The notes beneath the pieces were generated by a model. It made no database searches, had not been told where the DNA came from, and worked only from the letters and a program-made list of their open reading frames with translations. The position numbers and the translations under genes were made by a program. Below are positions 33,732-43,081 of a DNA stretch of 43,081 nucleotides, in pieces. Source of the DNA: Gammaproteobacteria bacterium (GTDB taxonomy: Bacteria; Pseudomonadota; Gammaproteobacteria; Ga0077536); contig SHZJ01000029.1 in the NCBI GenBank assembly GCA_009692365.1, positions 1-43,081 of the forward strand, written 5' to 3'. Position 1 is the first letter of the stretch; every line of letters begins with the position of its first letter.

Positions 33732-34451
33732 ATGCCCACTGTGATCCCTCCTGCAACGACCGACGCCACGCCCGCCGTGCCCACCCCACTGGTCGTCGCG
33801 CGGGGGGTGGTGATGCGTTATGGCGCGGGCGCACTGACGACGGGCGTTTTGCAGGGACTCAATTTTACCGCTCACGCGGGAGAGTTTGTGGTGGTCGTGG
33901 GTCGCAGCGGCTCCGGCAAGTCAACGCTGCTCAATCTTTTAGGCGGCATGGACCAACCGCTGGCGGGCGAAATTCGCGTCGGACTAGCGCGGCTCACCGA
34001 GATGAGCGAAGAACAGCGCGCGCGTTTTCGACGGCGCACGGTGGGCTTCGTCTTTCAGTCCTTTAACCTGCTTCCCACCTTGAGCGTGGCAGAAAATCTG
34101 GCTTTGCCGCTGGCGCTCAACGGTCGGGCCAGCGCGCTACGCATCACGGAAATGCTGGCGCGCCTGGGCCTGAGCGACCGCGCCGCGCGCTATCCGGACC
34201 AACTCTCGGGTGGCGAACAGCAACGGGTGGCCATCGGGCGCGCCCTGATCCACGCCCCGCCGCTGGTGTTGGCGGACGAACCCACCGGCAATCTGGATGA
34301 GGACACCGCCCGGCAGGTCTTGGTCCTGCTGTGCGAGATGGTGCGTGAAACGGGCAGCACTTTGATTATGGCCACCCATAGCCACGAGCCGCGCGCGCTG
34401 GCCGACCGGGTGCTGCGCCTGCAGCACGGCCAACTGCGCACCGAGCAGTGA
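33732..34451 (+). CDS. ABC transporter ATP-binding protein (LolD/AttE-like)
   Basis: 239 residues. Walker [17 protein letters not shown] (about residues 57-72), Q-loop [13 protein letters not shown], signature [15 protein letters not shown] (about 157-171), Walker [15 protein letters not shown] and the H-loop MATHSHEPR. This is the MacB/LolD branch that powers FtsX-type permeases rather than transmembrane import channels. GTGA overlap with the next gene shows coupled translation with the permease. The start ATG has no strong Shine-Dalgarno; a start nearer [12 protein letters not shown] cannot be excluded. Substrate likely a lipid or lipoprotein-like molecule, inferred from the partners. Confidence 0.92.
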   Translation: MPTVIPPATTDATPAVPTPLVVARGVVMRYGAGALTTGVLQGLNFTAHAGEFVVVVGRSGSGKSTLLNLLGGMDQPLAGEIRVGLARLTEMSEEQRARFRRRTVGFVFQSFNLLPTLSVAENLALPLALNGRASALRITEMLARLGLSDRAARYPDQLSGGEQQRVAIGRALIHAPPLVLADEPTGNLDEDTARQVLVLLCEMVRETGSTLIMATHSHEPRALADRVLRLQHGQLRTEQ

Positions 34452-36970
34452 AGTTGCTGCTGTTGCGGGCCAGCGCGCGGGTGCTCTGGCAGCACCCTTG
34501 GCAGTTGGCGCTGGCGCTCATGGGGATCGCCACCGGCGTGGGGGTGGTGGCGGCGGTCCAACTCACCCAGCGCAGCGCGCAAGTAGCGATGGCGGACGCC
34601 CAGCGCTCGTTGGTCGGCCCGGCCACCCATCGTATTGAAGCCCGTCAGGGTTGGCTGGACGAAGCACTTTATGTGCGCATCGCGCGCGCCCTGCCCGCGC
34701 TGAGTCTGGCCCCGGTGGTGCACGGCGCGGTGCAAGTGGGGCCGGCCGCGGGCGAATTTCTCTCGCTTGTGGGGATCGACCCGCTGGCCCTGAGTGCCGC
34801 GGCCGACGGCGCCGAGGAGGGGACCGTGGGCGGCCAATGGACGGCTCTGGTCGGGCGCTCCGACACCGTGGTAATGGCGCGGCGGACCGCGCACCGGCTG
34901 GGGCTGCGACGCGGCGAGCGCCTGCACATTCGCAGCGCGGCGGGCCGGCGTTCGCTGGAAATTATCGATCTCCTCGATAGCGCTGCGCTCACCGACACCC
35001 TGCTGGTGGACCTCGCAAGCGCGCAGGAAATCCTGCATCGCCCGGGCGTGCTCAGCGCCATCGAAGTCGCGGTGCCCACGGGCGCGGCGGGCGCAAAGCT
35101 GGCGGCGCAAGTCGCCGCGCTGCTGCCCGCCAACGCCCAGTTAGATTCCATTGCCGGGCGCATCACGACCAATCAGGAGTTGACCCGCGCGTTTAACACC
35201 AACCTCACCGCGCTGAGCTTGCTGGCGCTGATGGTGGGCATGTTTCTCATCTACAACACAGAAATTTTTCTGCTGCTCCAGCGGCAGGCGCTATTTGCCC
35301 AACTGCGCGCCTTGGGCGTGAGCGGGCGGGAGTTAACCGTGTTGCTGCTGGGCGAAGCCGCGTTGCTGGGACTGGTGGGCAGCGTGCTGGGCTTGGTGCT
35401 GGGCCTCGGGCTGGCGCACGCGCTGCTGCGGCTGGTGGCCCAAACGGTCAACGACCTCTACGCCCCCACCGCGATTAGCGCGGTCGCGTTACCGCCGGCA
35501 CTGCTGTGCGGGGTGCTTGTGCTCGGGATCCTAACAACCGTGCTCGCGGCCGCGCTGCCGGTCCTGGAGGCGCTGCGCAGTACGGTTCGGCGCGGCTTGG
35601 TGGTGCGCCCGGATGAGCCGCACGAGGCCGCCCAACGGCACAGCTTCCGGCGTCTGGCATACGCTGCGCTGGCCCTCGGCGGCGGCTTTTTGCTGTGGCC
35701 CTCGCGCAGCCTGATCCCGGGATTTGCGGCGCTGTGGTGTGCCTTATTGGCCGGCGCGCTCCTGTTGCCCTGGGCGCTAAGCACGGTGGCCCAGCGCCTA
35801 GTGCGGGCGCTGGCGCTGGCGCGCCATCCCGCGGCCGGCTTGGGGGTGCGGCTGGTGGCGCGACACGGGCGCCGTCAGGGTCTGGCGGCCGCCGCGCTCA
35901 TGGCCGCGAGCGCCACGGCCATCGCGATGACCATCATGATCGCGAGCTTCAGAATTTCGGTCAGCGACTGGCTGAGCCAATTGCTGCGCGCGGACTATTA
36001 TGTGGGCCTATTGGAGCCGCAGGCTGACGCCCTGCCGAGCCTCAGCGCGGTGCGTCAGCGCCTGGCGCAACTGCCAACGGTGGGCGCCACCAGCGCGGTG
36101 AGCCGCACGCGGCAGCGCGCCGCCCACGGGGAAGTCCAAGTGCTGGCCTACGACCTGCCGCGCGCCGCGCAGGCGGGCTTTCGCTTTATCGCCGGGAGTG
36201 CACAGGACCTCTGGTCACACTGGGAGCGCGACCCGGTGGTGATGATCAGCGAACCCTACGCTTGGCGGCACGGGCTGGCCCCGGGCGAGAGCGTCCAATT
36301 GCACACCCTGAACGGGCTTGTCCGCTTTAGGGTGGCGGCGGTCTTTCGCGACTACGCCAGCGAACAGGGCAGCATTGCGCTAAGTCGTCGCCTGTATACC
36401 CAGCACTTTGGCGCCGCGCCGCTCGACGGGCTGGGCATTTATGCGGCCCCCGGGGTGAGCGCGGATGCCTTGGGCGAGAGCGTGCGGCGCGCCACGGCGG
36501 GGCTGCCGCTGCGCGTGCAGCGCACGACCGAAGTCGTGGGGCAATCGATGCAAATTTTTGAACGGACCTTCGCCATTACCGAGGTCCTGCGGCTCATTGC
36601 GCTGGGGGTGGCCATCATCGGCATCATCGCCGCGCTGCTGGCCCAGCAGTTCGAGCGGCTGCGCGAGTACGGCGTGCTGCGGGCGCTGGGGTTTGCGGCC
36701 GGTGAGATAGCCCGGGTCGTGCTCGCGCAGACCCTGCTCCTGGGGGTGGTGGCAGCTACCTGCGCGTTGCCCTTGGGCTATGGGCTGGCCCTCGTGCTCG
36801 TCGAGGTGATTAACGTGCGTTCGTTTGGCTGGACGATGCCCATCGTAGTGCCGTGGCCCGCGCTGGGTGCCGCCTGGCTGCTGGCGGTATTGGCCGCCCT
36901 GAGCGCCGGTCTCTACCCCGCCTGGCGGGCGACGCAGGTCGCTCCTGCGGCCGCCCTGCGCGATGAATAA
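34448..36970 (+). CDS. FtsX-type ABC permease, AttF-AttG fused
   Basis: 840 residues from GTG 34448, overlapping the ATPase stop (GTGA). Two repeats of the MacB/FtsX unit: helix 1 near residue 20, a periplasmic domain, then three helices (about 255-375), a linker, another helix set around 425-520 with periplasmic domain, and a C-terminal trio (about 705-830) ending [20 protein letters not shown], the family's typical end. The motif pairs [24 protein letters not shown] and [23 protein letters not shown] (quoted in parts) show the duplicated coupling segments. With the ATPase it would drive an extracytoplasmic step, likely lipid or lipoprotein handling, together with AttH-like protein downstream. 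Confidence 0.9.
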   Translation: MKLLLLRASARVLWQHPWQLALALMGIATGVGVVAAVQLTQRSAQVAMADAQRSLVGPATHRIEARQGWLDEALYVRIARALPALSLAPVVHGAVQVGPAAGEFLSLVGIDPLALSAAADGAEEGTVGGQWTALVGRSDTVVMARRTAHRLGLRRGERLHIRSAAGRRSLEIIDLLDSAALTDTLLVDLASAQEILHRPGVLSAIEVAVPTGAAGAKLAAQVAALLPANAQLDSIAGRITTNQELTRAFNTNLTALSLLALMVGMFLIYNTEIFLLLQRQALFAQLRALGVSGRELTVLLLGEAALLGLVGSVLGLVLGLGLAHALLRLVAQTVNDLYAPTAISAVALPPALLCGVLVLGILTTVLAAALPVLEALRSTVRRGLVVRPDEPHEAAQRHSFRRLAYAALALGGGFLLWPSRSLIPGFAALWCALLAGALLLPWALSTVAQRLVRALALARHPAAGLGVRLVARHGRRQGLAAAALMAASATAIAMTIMIASFRISVSDWLSQLLRADYYVGLLEPQADALPSLSAVRQRLAQLPTVGATSAVSRTRQRAAHGEVQVLAYDLPRAAQAGFRFIAGSAQDLWSHWERDPVVMISEPYAWRHGLAPGESVQLHTLNGLVRFRVAAVFRDYASEQGSIALSRRLYTQHFGAAPLDGLGIYAAPGVSADALGESVRRATAGLPLRVQRTTEVVGQSMQIFERTFAITEVLRLIALGVAIIGIIAALLAQQFERLREYGVLRALGFAAGEIARVVLAQTLLLGVVAATCALPLGYGLALVLVEVINVRSFGWTMPIVVPWPALGAAWLLAVLAALSAGLYPAWRATQVAPAAALRDE

Positions 36971-37103
36971 TCGCCGCTGGGCCGCCCTCCTGGTGGTCCT
37001 GCTGGGGCCGTTGCTGGCGCTGTGCGGGGCGGCTCGGCGCGACCACCGAGGCGCCGCACGGGCGGCGCCGGCGGTACTCGCAGGCGCGCGACCCCATGCT
37101 TAG
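36963..37103 (+). CDS. Possible 46-residue peptide overlapping permease and attH-like genes
   Basis: An ATG at 36963 overlaps the permease stop (ATGAATAA) and reads 46 codons to TAG at 37101-37103, past the ATG of the next gene. The N terminus [24 protein letters not shown] looks like a signal peptide (part of it quoted in families as basic plus hydrophobic); the rest is arginine/alanine rich. It may be a small membrane peptide or simply the spacer. Without homologues I cannot decide. Confidence 0.25.
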   Translation: MNNRRWAALLVVLLGPLLALCGAARRDHRGAARAAPAVLAGARPHA

Positions 37104-38241
37104 GCGGCGCTGGGCACGCCTGTGGCTGGGCCTGCTCGGATTGGGCCTGGCGGGTTTGCCGGCGTGGTCACCGCCCGCGCCGCCCGTGGCGCCCGACAAC
37201 ATCGCACGCGTCCTGCGCGAGGACGCCAGCAACGCCGGCTTTACCCGCGTGCTCGGCCCACGGGCTTTTGCGTTTCCGCGCGACCACGCCGCCCATCCCG
37301 ACTATCGCCACGAATGGTGGTACGTGACGGGTCATCTGGAGGCCTCGGATGGCACTCGGCAGGGCTTCCAACTGACGTTCTTCCGCTACGCGCTAAGCCC
37401 GCGCGCCGTTGCCTCCGCGTCGCGGTGGCGTGCCCAGCAGGTGCTGCTGGCGCATTTCGCACTGACCGACGAGGTGAGCGTGCGCTTCATTCACCACGAG
37501 CGGCGTGCCCGGGTGGCGCTGGGTTTGGCTGGCGCGAGTGACACGGTGGGGCAAATCTGGCTGCACGACTGGCGGCTCGAGCAGACCGGCGCGGCCGGTG
37601 GCTGGCACCTCCAGGCGAGCGCTCCCGACGCCACGCTCACCCTCGACCTGCAGCCCCGCAAGCCGGTGGTGCCCCAAGGCGAACAAGGCTACTCCCGCAA
37701 GAGCGCGACCCCCGGCAACGCCTCGTTTTACTACTCCCTGCCCCGCCTCGCGGTGACCGGCACACTGCAGCGCGGTGATCGCCGGGTCAGCGTGCACGGC
37801 ACGGCGTGGTTGGACCATGAGTGGGGCACCAGCGCGCTCGGCGCGAGCCAGGCCGGCTGGGACTGGTTTGCGCTGCAACTCCACGATGGGCGGGAGTTGA
37901 GTTTTTATCGGCTGCGCGAAGTCGCCGGCAGCGCCGACCCGCACAGCCGTGGGGTCCTCGTCCACCCTCGCGGCGAGGCCCGCCCGCTCGACCTCGCAGC
38001 CCTGCAAATGACCCCGCTGCGTTGGTGGCGCAGCCCGGTCACCGGCATCCGCTATCCGGTGGCCTGGCGGGTTGTGTGCGCAGCGGAAGGCCTCGACCTG
38101 CGGTTGGAAGCGGTGCTGGACGCCCAAGAGTGGCCGGGATCCCTGCGTTACTGGGAAGGCGCAGTGCGCGTGAGCGACTACGCCTCGCCCACCCAAAACC
38201 GGGGCGCTGGCTATCTCGAACTCACCGGCTACACCCGCTGA
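37096..38241 (+). CDS. AttH-like lipocalin/CrtC-family protein
   Basis: 381 residues with an N-terminal signal peptide (LWLGLLGLGLAGLPAW). The mature part has the two-lobed lipocalin-like fold of the CrtC/AttH family: PDYRHEWWYVTGHLE near residue 75, FQLTFFRYAL, QIWLHDWRLEQ, SFYYSLPRLAVTGTLQ, TAWLDHEWGTSAL, GWDWFALQLHDGRELSFYRLR and YWEGAVRVSD. It follows an ATPase and a fused permease, the usual AttEFGH order. The family includes carotenoid hydratases and hydroxyneurosporene-type enzymes, but AttH members probably bind lipid-like molecules at the membrane. Enzyme activity is unproven. No gene of carotenoid synthesis is in the window. Confidence 0.88.
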   Translation: MLRRRWARLWLGLLGLGLAGLPAWSPPAPPVAPDNIARVLREDASNAGFTRVLGPRAFAFPRDHAAHPDYRHEWWYVTGHLEASDGTRQGFQLTFFRYALSPRAVASASRWRAQQVLLAHFALTDEVSVRFIHHERRARVALGLAGASDTVGQIWLHDWRLEQTGAAGGWHLQASAPDATLTLDLQPRKPVVPQGEQGYSRKSATPGNASFYYSLPRLAVTGTLQRGDRRVSVHGTAWLDHEWGTSALGASQAGWDWFALQLHDGRELSFYRLREVAGSADPHSRGVLVHPRGEARPLDLAALQMTPLRWWRSPVTGIRYPVAWRVVCAAEGLDLRLEAVLDAQEWPGSLRYWEGAVRVSDYASPTQNRGAGYLELTGYTR

Positions 38242-38254
38242 GGGCGCCCCGCAC

Positions 38255-39634
38255 TCAACACCGTAGGCGGTAGCAAGGCAGGTAGGGTCGACCCTCGAGA
38301 CGCATGCGTCCTTGGGCGGCAAACGCGCGCAGCAGTTGGTCCAACTCCGCCATTAACTGGGGGTCGCCACGCAGTTCAAAAGGCCCATGGGTCGCAATGG
38401 CCCGCATGCCTTCCTCCTTCACGTTGCCGCTGACCAAGCCCGAAAATGCCCGGCGCAAATTGCTGACCAGGACATGCATGGGGAGATCGCGGCTCAACTC
38501 CAGCCCCGCCATGGCCTCGTGGGTGGGGCTAAAGGCGGCTTGAAATCGCTCGTCGATCCGCAGCGACCAATTGAAATACGTCGCATCGTCGTGGACTTCC
38601 CGAAAGTCCAACACCCGGTCTACCCCGCGGCGCATCGCCGCCGCCACGCCCGGCGGGTCATCGAGAATAATCTGGTAGCGCTGGGCGAAGCGCTCGCCGA
38701 GGGTGCGTCGAATGTAGCCGTCCAGGTGACCAAAATAGCCGGCGCTGTCCGCCGGGCCGGTGAAAATAAGCGGAAACGGAAACTCGGCGTTATCCGGATG
38801 TGCCAGCACCCCCAAGGCAAACAAGATTTCCTCCGCCGTCCCGACCCCGCCGGGGAAAACCACCACCCCGTGCCCCAGTCGCATAAAACCCTCGAGACGT
38901 TTTTCAACGTCCGGCAGGATCACCAGATCGCTCACGATGGGATTTGGCGCCTCGGCGGCAATGATCCCAGGCTCGGTGAGCCCGATGTAGCGGGCCTGCG
39001 TGATCCGCTGTTTGGCGTGGGCAATCGTCGCGCCTTTCATCGGGCCCTTCATCGCGCCCGGACCACACCCGGTACAAATCTCTAGGCCCCGCAAGCCCAT
39101 TTGGTAGCCGACCGCCTTGCAATAGTCGTACTCCGGGCGAGTAATCGAATGGCCACCCCAACACACCGCCACGCCCCGCTGCGGGCCGGGCACCAACAAG
39201 GAAGCTTGCCGCAGAATCTGGAATACGGTGTGGGTAATACCGCTGGGGCCCGCGTCTTGGACACCACCCGCGGTCCCGCTTTGGCGGTTGATATAGACGA
39301 TGTCGCGCAGCACTGCCGACAAATGCTCCCGGATCCCACGAATCATCCTACCGTCAACAAACGCATGCGCTGGGGCGTTAAACAGATGCAGTCGCAGACC
39401 ATGCGCGGCTTGTTCAAATTTGACGTCAAAGTCAGCATAAACGGCTAAAAGCTCCAGTGCGCTGTCGACTTCCATCCCGCAGGTCAACGCCGCCAGGGCG
39501 CAGCGACGAAACATGTCGTACAGCGGACCCCGGGTCGTGACACACAGATCATTCACCTCGGCCTGCGAGAGGACCGCCAGGCTGCCCTCCGGGATCACCG
39601 AGGAGCGTTCAACAATGTTGCGCGTGAGGGTCAT
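38255..39634 (-). CDS. ppnN: Pyrimidine/purine nucleotide 5'-monophosphate nucleosidase
   Basis: 459 residues of the LOG-like family with flanking domains (PpnN, formerly YgdH). N-terminal domain (LAVLSQAEVNDLC), then the nucleotide-binding core: CWGGHSI, GCGPGAMKGPMKGA and the catalytic-type PGGVGTAEEILFALGVL (about residues 255-271). The C-terminal domain (DDATYFNWSLRIDERFQ and RAFSGLVSGNVKEEGMRAI) is typical of the full-length enzyme. It cleaves nucleoside 5'-monophosphates to base and ribose-5-phosphate and is controlled by (p)ppGpp in E. coli. The gene is convergent with attH-like (13 bases apart) and divergent from the small ORF at 39815 across an AT-rich gap. Confidence 0.95.
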   Translation of the reverse strand: MTLTRNIVERSSVIPEGSLAVLSQAEVNDLCVTTRGPLYDMFRRCALAALTCGMEVDSALELLAVYADFDVKFEQAAHGLRLHLFNAPAHAFVDGRMIRGIREHLSAVLRDIVYINRQSGTAGGVQDAGPSGITHTVFQILRQASLLVPGPQRGVAVCWGGHSITRPEYDYCKAVGYQMGLRGLEICTGCGPGAMKGPMKGATIAHAKQRITQARYIGLTEPGIIAAEAPNPIVSDLVILPDVEKRLEGFMRLGHGVVVFPGGVGTAEEILFALGVLAHPDNAEFPFPLIFTGPADSAGYFGHLDGYIRRTLGERFAQRYQIILDDPPGVAAAMRRGVDRVLDFREVHDDATYFNWSLRIDERFQAAFSPTHEAMAGLELSRDLPMHVLVSNLRRAFSGLVSGNVKEEGMRAIATHGPFELRGDPQLMAELDQLLRAFAAQGRMRLEGRPYLPCYRLRC

Positions 39635-39691
39635 CTGTATCAGGTCCTTGAGAAAAAGTGTGGATGACTTTCATCAAGTTGTCTGGAGTAG

Positions 39692-39719
39692 TTGATGTGA
39701 TTTGATCGAATAATATAGT
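39692..39719 (+). promoter_or_regulatory. Sigma-70-like promoter in the AT-rich gap before the small ORF
   Basis: -35 TTGATG (39692-39697), 16-base spacer, -10 TATAGT (39714-39719). Transcription would start near 39727, leaving about 88 bases of AT-rich leader. The gap 39635-39814 is far richer in A/T than the rest of the window. Confidence 0.45.
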
Positions 39720-39814
39720 ATCGGCCGAAAGATCAGTGTTTTAATTCGGAAAAAAGATAAAGCTGATCCGATTAAGAGGCTAAACCTCAAATTATTTCTG
39801 CGGGAGAGCAAGAC

Positions 39815-40057
39815 ATGGCAACAGGCATGGTGTCGGACGGCTGGAGCGCGTTGGTGGAAGAACTGAAAGAACTGGAAGCGTTCTTTCCGTTATTGGCCTC
39901 GGGCGCGGAGCACGAAGATGTGCTGGAAGAAATTGCTGAGCTAGAGGACTTAATCGCCGCCGCGGGCTACCCCGACGACGAACATTCCTTACGTGCGCTG
40001 CAGTTCTTGGAGACCGAACTCGCCAAGAAACGCAGCCTCCTCGAGCGCATCCTGTAG
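39815..40057 (+). CDS. Small acidic helical protein of unknown function
   Basis: 80 residues, strongly acidic (about 20 Glu/Asp). It looks almost wholly helical: WSALVEELKELEAFF, EDVLEEIAELEDLIAAAG and FLETELAKKRSLLERIL have heptad-like leucines, so a coiled coil or helical hairpin is likely. No signal peptide or membrane helix. ATG 39815 has GGGAGAG about eight bases upstream and a plausible promoter. It ends with a 6-bp GC hairpin at 40056-40071 and is convergent with galU. I recognise no family. It may be a small regulator or partner protein; evidence for being real is the good start signals, promoter and codon use. Confidence 0.65.
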   Translation: MATGMVSDGWSALVEELKELEAFFPLLASGAEHEDVLEEIAELEDLIAAAGYPDDEHSLRALQFLETELAKKRSLLERIL

Positions 40058-40071
40058 GGGCGAGCGCCCCT
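40056..40071. terminator. Short GC hairpin between the small ORF and galU
   Basis: AGGGGC pairs with GCCCCT around loop GAGC, overlapping the stop codon of the small ORF and 12 bases from the galU stop. The genes are convergent, so it could serve both strands, but no long T tract follows. Confidence 0.35.
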
Positions 40072-40083
40072 TACCGCGCCCCC

Positions 40084-40965
40084 TTAAAGAGCGGGCAGAC
40101 GGGCCTTGAGGTACGCCCTGAAAGGTGCTTGCAGCTCAGGATGCTGGAGCGCCAGTTCGACGGTGGCCTGGAGATAGCCGAGCTTCGAGCCGCAGTCGTA
40201 ACGCGTGCCTTCAAATTCATAAGCCAGCACCTGTTGGCGGGCTAACAAGGTCGCGATGCCGTCGGTGAGCTGGATCTCCCCGCCCGCGCCGCGCGGCGTT
40301 TGCTCCAGAATATCCAGGATTTCCGGCGGCAAAATGTAGCGCCCTACCACCCCCAAGTTGGACGGTGCGACCGCCGGCTTAGGCTTCTCCACGATGCTGT
40401 GGATTTTGGCGATGCGGCTATCGATGGCTTTGACCTCGACGATGCCGTACTTGTCGGTATCCGTGGCCGGCACCGGCTGCACGGCAACCACCCCGCTGTT
40501 GTAGTGGGTGTAGACGTCCACCATTTGCGCCAAACACCCGCGCGCGCCCCCGTCGATCAAGTCGTCGGCCAACAACACCGCGAAGGGTTCACCACCAATC
40601 GCCGGCTTGGCACATAACACCGCATGACCTAAGCCCAAGGGCTCGGCCTGCCGAATATAAATGCAGGAAACCCCGGCCGGCAAAATGTTGCGCACGATGT
40701 CCAGCATCTGCTGCTTTTGCTGTTTTTCGAGTTCTGCTTCGAGTTCGTAGGCCTTGTCGAAATGGTCTTCGATGGAGCGCTTCGAGCGCCCGGTCACGAA
40801 AATCAGCTCTTTGATACCGGCCGCTACCGCTTCTTCGGCGGCGTACTGGATCAGTGGTTTGTCGACCACCGGCAGCATTTCCTTCGGGTTCGCTTTGGTG
40901 GCGGGCAGGAAGCGGGTACCTAGCCCCGCGACGGGGAACACAGCCTTGCGCACTTTAATAGACAC
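40084..40965 (-). CDS. galU: UTP-glucose-1-phosphate uridylyltransferase
   Basis: 293 residues from GTG 40965, with GGAG six bases upstream inside the end of the previous gene. Makes UDP-glucose for surface polysaccharide. Nucleotide-binding motif [24 protein letters not shown] (quoted in part), [39 protein letters not shown] (metal-binding Asp) and [24 protein letters not shown] and [15 protein letters not shown]. Standard length. It lies 2 bases after the CapD-like dehydratase stop, so the two are surely cotranscribed. Confidence 0.97.
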   Translation of the reverse strand: MSIKVRKAVFPVAGLGTRFLPATKANPKEMLPVVDKPLIQYAAEEAVAAGIKELIFVTGRSKRSIEDHFDKAYELEAELEKQQKQQMLDIVRNILPAGVSCIYIRQAEPLGLGHAVLCAKPAIGGEPFAVLLADDLIDGGARGCLAQMVDVYTHYNSGVVAVQPVPATDTDKYGIVEVKAIDSRIAKIHSIVEKPKPAVAPSNLGVVGRYILPPEILDILEQTPRGAGGEIQLTDGIATLLARQQVLAYEFEGTRYDCGSKLGYLQATVELALQHPELQAPFRAYLKARLPAL

Positions 40966-40967
40966 AG

Positions 40968-42854
40968 CTAACTCCGCTTGAAGGTTAGAACGGTTTGGTC
41001 AGCCGCCAGCGGTGGGGGCTGCCCCTGAATAAAATCGGGCACCAGATCTCTCAGCAAATCGTGGAGCCGGTCTTCGTCATACTCCTCGCAGGCGCGCGCC
41101 AGTTGCACACACAGCGCCTCGAGCCGCGGCCCGTCGAGCGCACGCTGGGCGGCCAACAGCAATTTAGGGTGTTGGGTCGCCCGCAGGTCTTCTGCCGAGT
41201 GGAATAATTCTTCGTGCAGTTTCTCACCCGCCCGCAGGCCGGTATAGACAATTTGGATATCACCGCCCGGCACTTTGCCCGACAGCCGGATCATCTGCTG
41301 CGCCAGATAGGTGATGTTCACCGGCGTACCCATCTCGAGCACCAAAATATCGCCCCCTTGGCCCTGTGTCGCCGCCTGCAAAATCAGCTGGGCCGCTTCG
41401 GGGATGGTCATAAAATATCGGGTGACCTCAGGATGGGTCACCGTCACCGGCCCACCGCGCGCGATTTGGTCGCGGAATAGCGGTACGACGCTGCCGGCGG
41501 AGCCCAGCACATTACCAAAGCGCACGGTCACAAAGCGGGTGCTGGCGCTGCGCTGGTTTTGCCACTCACAGACCATTTCTGCCAGACGCTTGGTCGCCCC
41601 CATCACGCTGCTGGGACGCACCGCCTTGTCGGTGGAAATGAGCACCACGCTCGCCGTGCCATACCGCACGGCCGCGGCGGCGACCGCGGCTGTCCCCAGT
41701 ACATTGTTGCGCACGCCCTCGCGAATCTGCGCTTCGACCATCGTCACGTGTTTATAGGCGGCGGCATGGAACACCAAACTTGGGCAATAGGTCTGAAAAA
41801 CGTAGCGCAGCGCCGCGTCATCGCAGACATCCCCCAGCACGCGCGCGCGCGTCAGCGCCGGAAAACGTTCGCCGAGTTCCCGGTCGATGAGATACAAATT
41901 GTGCTCGTTGCGCTCGAAGATGACCAACCGTGCCACCCCCAGCCCGGCCAGTTGCCGACACAGTTCCGCCCCGATCGAGCCGCCACCGCCGGTCACCAAG
42001 ACCGTCTGTCCCGCCAGTTGCTGGCGCACCCCATCCAGCGCCAGCGCCACCGCGCTGCGCCCCAGCAGATCCTCGATCGCCACTGCACGCAGCGCGCGGA
42101 AATCGGCCGGCCCGCTCTCAAAATCCTGCAGCCGTGGCAAGGTTCTAAACGGCACGCTGGTGAGTTCGCACAGTTCCACCACGCGTTGCATTTGCGCGTT
42201 GGTCGCCGCGGGAATGGCAATGAGGATAAGTTTTATCTGCAGGTCAATCGTCAGCGCCGGCAGACGCTCGATCGAACCTAGCACGGGCACGCCGTGGATG
42301 CGCTGGCGGAGCAGACTGGTGTTGTCGTCCAACAGACCGACGGGGCTGTAGCTGCCCTGCCGTAAAATATCCCGCAAGAGGATTTCAGCCGCCGTGCCCG
42401 CCCCAATAATGAGTACCCGCTCGGCCGCGCCTAGCCGCCCCAAGTTCAGCGTGTGGTCTTTGAGCAGGCGGTAAAACAGCCTGGGACCACCCAGCAAAAC
42501 GATCAGAAAGATGGGATAGAGAACAAAGATCGTGCGCGGCACGCCATCCAGACGGGTGAGCGCGAACAGCGCGAGCAGCAGACACAGGGCGCCGAGCGCC
42601 GCGCTGAGCACAATATTGCCTAAATCCCGCAGACTCGCGAACCGCCATAGCCCGCGATACAGGCGGAAATACCACGCGATCGCGCCCTGCACTAGCACCA
42701 CCACCGGCCAGGCGGCTAGAAAGGCGTCCCAGTTCGTTGGCGGCAGCGCCTGAAAATTAAAGCGCACCCACCACGCCAGCCCCCAGGCCAGCGCGATCAT
42801 GCCAAGGTCGTGCAGCACCACGAGGCTGCGAATACTCGCCATTCGTTTCACCAT
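40968..42854 (-). CDS. CapD/WbpM-like UDP-sugar dehydratase/epimerase
   Basis: 628 residues. Four membrane helices in the first 130 residues ([32 protein letters not shown]), then a CoA-binding-like domain ([19 protein letters not shown], about 145) and the catalytic SDR domain with [15 protein letters not shown] (about 290), a YKHVTMVE segment, [21 protein letters not shown] (catalytic S/T-D-K region) and [17 protein letters not shown]. This is the long form of UDP-GlcNAc C4,C6-dehydratase (WbpM/PglF type), making keto-sugars for O-antigen or glycan. ATG 42854 overlaps the stop of the upstream glycosyltransferase (TAATG). galU follows 2 bases after. Stop is TAG. Confidence 0.93.
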   Translation of the reverse strand: MVKRMASIRSLVVLHDLGMIALAWGLAWWVRFNFQALPPTNWDAFLAAWPVVVLVQGAIAWYFRLYRGLWRFASLRDLGNIVLSAALGALCLLLALFALTRLDGVPRTIFVLYPIFLIVLLGGPRLFYRLLKDHTLNLGRLGAAERVLIIGAGTAAEILLRDILRQGSYSPVGLLDDNTSLLRQRIHGVPVLGSIERLPALTIDLQIKLILIAIPAATNAQMQRVVELCELTSVPFRTLPRLQDFESGPADFRALRAVAIEDLLGRSAVALALDGVRQQLAGQTVLVTGGGGSIGAELCRQLAGLGVARLVIFERNEHNLYLIDRELGERFPALTRARVLGDVCDDAALRYVFQTYCPSLVFHAAAYKHVTMVEAQIREGVRNNVLGTAAVAAAAVRYGTASVVLISTDKAVRPSSVMGATKRLAEMVCEWQNQRSASTRFVTVRFGNVLGSAGSVVPLFRDQIARGGPVTVTHPEVTRYFMTIPEAAQLILQAATQGQGGDILVLEMGTPVNITYLAQQMIRLSGKVPGGDIQIVYTGLRAGEKLHEELFHSAEDLRATQHPKLLLAAQRALDGPRLEALCVQLARACEEYDEDRLHDLLRDLVPDFIQGQPPPLAADQTVLTFKRS

Positions 42855-43081
42855 TAGGACTTCGGTCGCGTTGGGTAGCGGATGCTAAGCCATAGCACCA
42901 CGGTTAGCCCATAGGCGAGGGTGGTGACCAAGCCTGCCTTGGCGGGCCACTGTTGGGCCGACCAAGCCAGTGGGCTGAGGGCCAACACCAGCATCAAACA
43001 GCCCCGGGCGAGCTGGGCATGGGAGGCCCCTGCCAAAATCGCACGCTGGTAGGCATGCGAGCGATGGGCCTGCCACCAGCG
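42854..43081 (-). CDS. Polyprenyl-phosphate glycosyltransferase (MraY/WecA family), C-terminal end
   Basis: 75 residues and the stop are inside the window; the gene begins beyond base 43081. The piece has WWQAHRSHAYQRAI, the basic cytoplasmic loop HRSHxYQ of the WbpL/WecA branch, followed by two membrane helices (LMLVLALSPLAW and LVTTLAYGLTVVLWLSI) and a basic end YPTRPKS. This family attaches a sugar-1-phosphate to undecaprenyl phosphate to start a surface glycan. Its stop overlaps the CapD-like start (TAATG), so GT4, CapD-like and galU form one operon. Family assigned from the C terminus only. Confidence 0.7.
   Translation of the reverse strand, partial: RWWQAHRSHAYQRAILAGASHAQLARGCLMLVLALSPLAWSAQQWPAKAGLVTTLAYGLTVVLWLSIRYPTRPKS

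Noticed and set aside
34190-35110. 306-codon minus-strand ORF
   Set aside because: Antisense to the ABC ATPase and permease, with no recognisable protein features.
37393-38322. 309-codon minus-strand ORF
   Set aside because: Antisense to the AttH-like gene, which has a signal peptide and conserved motifs.

Overview
High-GC proteobacterial chromosome segment, most likely gammaproteobacterial. This is suggested by the gene order thrS-infC-rpmI-rplT-pheS-pheT-ihfA-MerR-tRNA-Pro, by a PpnN-type nucleosidase, and by exosortase-associated polysaccharide genes. I cannot name a genus. There is no CRISPR array, insertion sequence or phage gene in the window.

Left part, 1-12853 (envelope/exosortase-associated region, mostly minus strand). 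A tightly packed set (PP-loop N-acetyl-sugar amidotransferase-like enzyme, long-chain acyl-CoA ligase, NAD-binding reductase cut by the window edge) is followed by a decayed three-gene 'HPr-rel-A' cassette: HprK-related kinase A, PqqD-like chaperone and a nucleotidyltransferase of the NTP_transf_5 type. Each of the three carries at least one apparent indel, and the kinase also has two in-frame TAG codons and a mutated Walker A lysine. Next come an exosortase-associated acyltransferase, the histidine kinase PrsK (without its usual regulator PrsR), the EpsB-type sugar transferase that starts polysaccharide synthesis, and a hybrid sensor kinase coupled to an Hpt protein.

Middle part, 13025-25009 (housekeeping). 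It holds glmS, tRNA-Pro(GGG), a MerR-like regulator, ihfA, pheT, pheS, rplT, rpmI, infC (apparently starting at ATC), thrS, tRNA-Val(GAC), uvrB and tRNA-Asn(GTT). The thrS leader folds into what looks like an autoregulatory operator: a hairpin next to the ribosome binding site presents a tRNA-Thr(CGU) anticodon loop. Two hairpins lie between rplT and pheS.

Right part, 25058-43081. It has a large MscK-type and a small MscS-type mechanosensitive channel, a small secreted protein, a metallo-beta-lactamase-fold hydrolase, a family 2 glycosyltransferase, and an ammonium transporter with a candidate sigma-54 promoter, an NtrC-like site and a strong terminator. An AttEFGH-like set follows (ATPase, fused permease, AttH lipocalin-like protein), then ppnN, a small acidic helical protein, and a surface-polysaccharide operon (polyprenyl-phosphate glycosyltransferase, CapD/WbpM-like dehydratase, galU).

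Taken together the window links envelope polysaccharide synthesis (glmS, galU, CapD-like protein, sugar transferase, glycosyltransferases) with an exosortase-associated region and a translation gene cluster. The most notable observations are the decayed HPr-rel-A cassette, the thrS operator, the ATC start of infC, the amt nitrogen-control region and a perfect 23-bp inverted repeat at 33618-33684.
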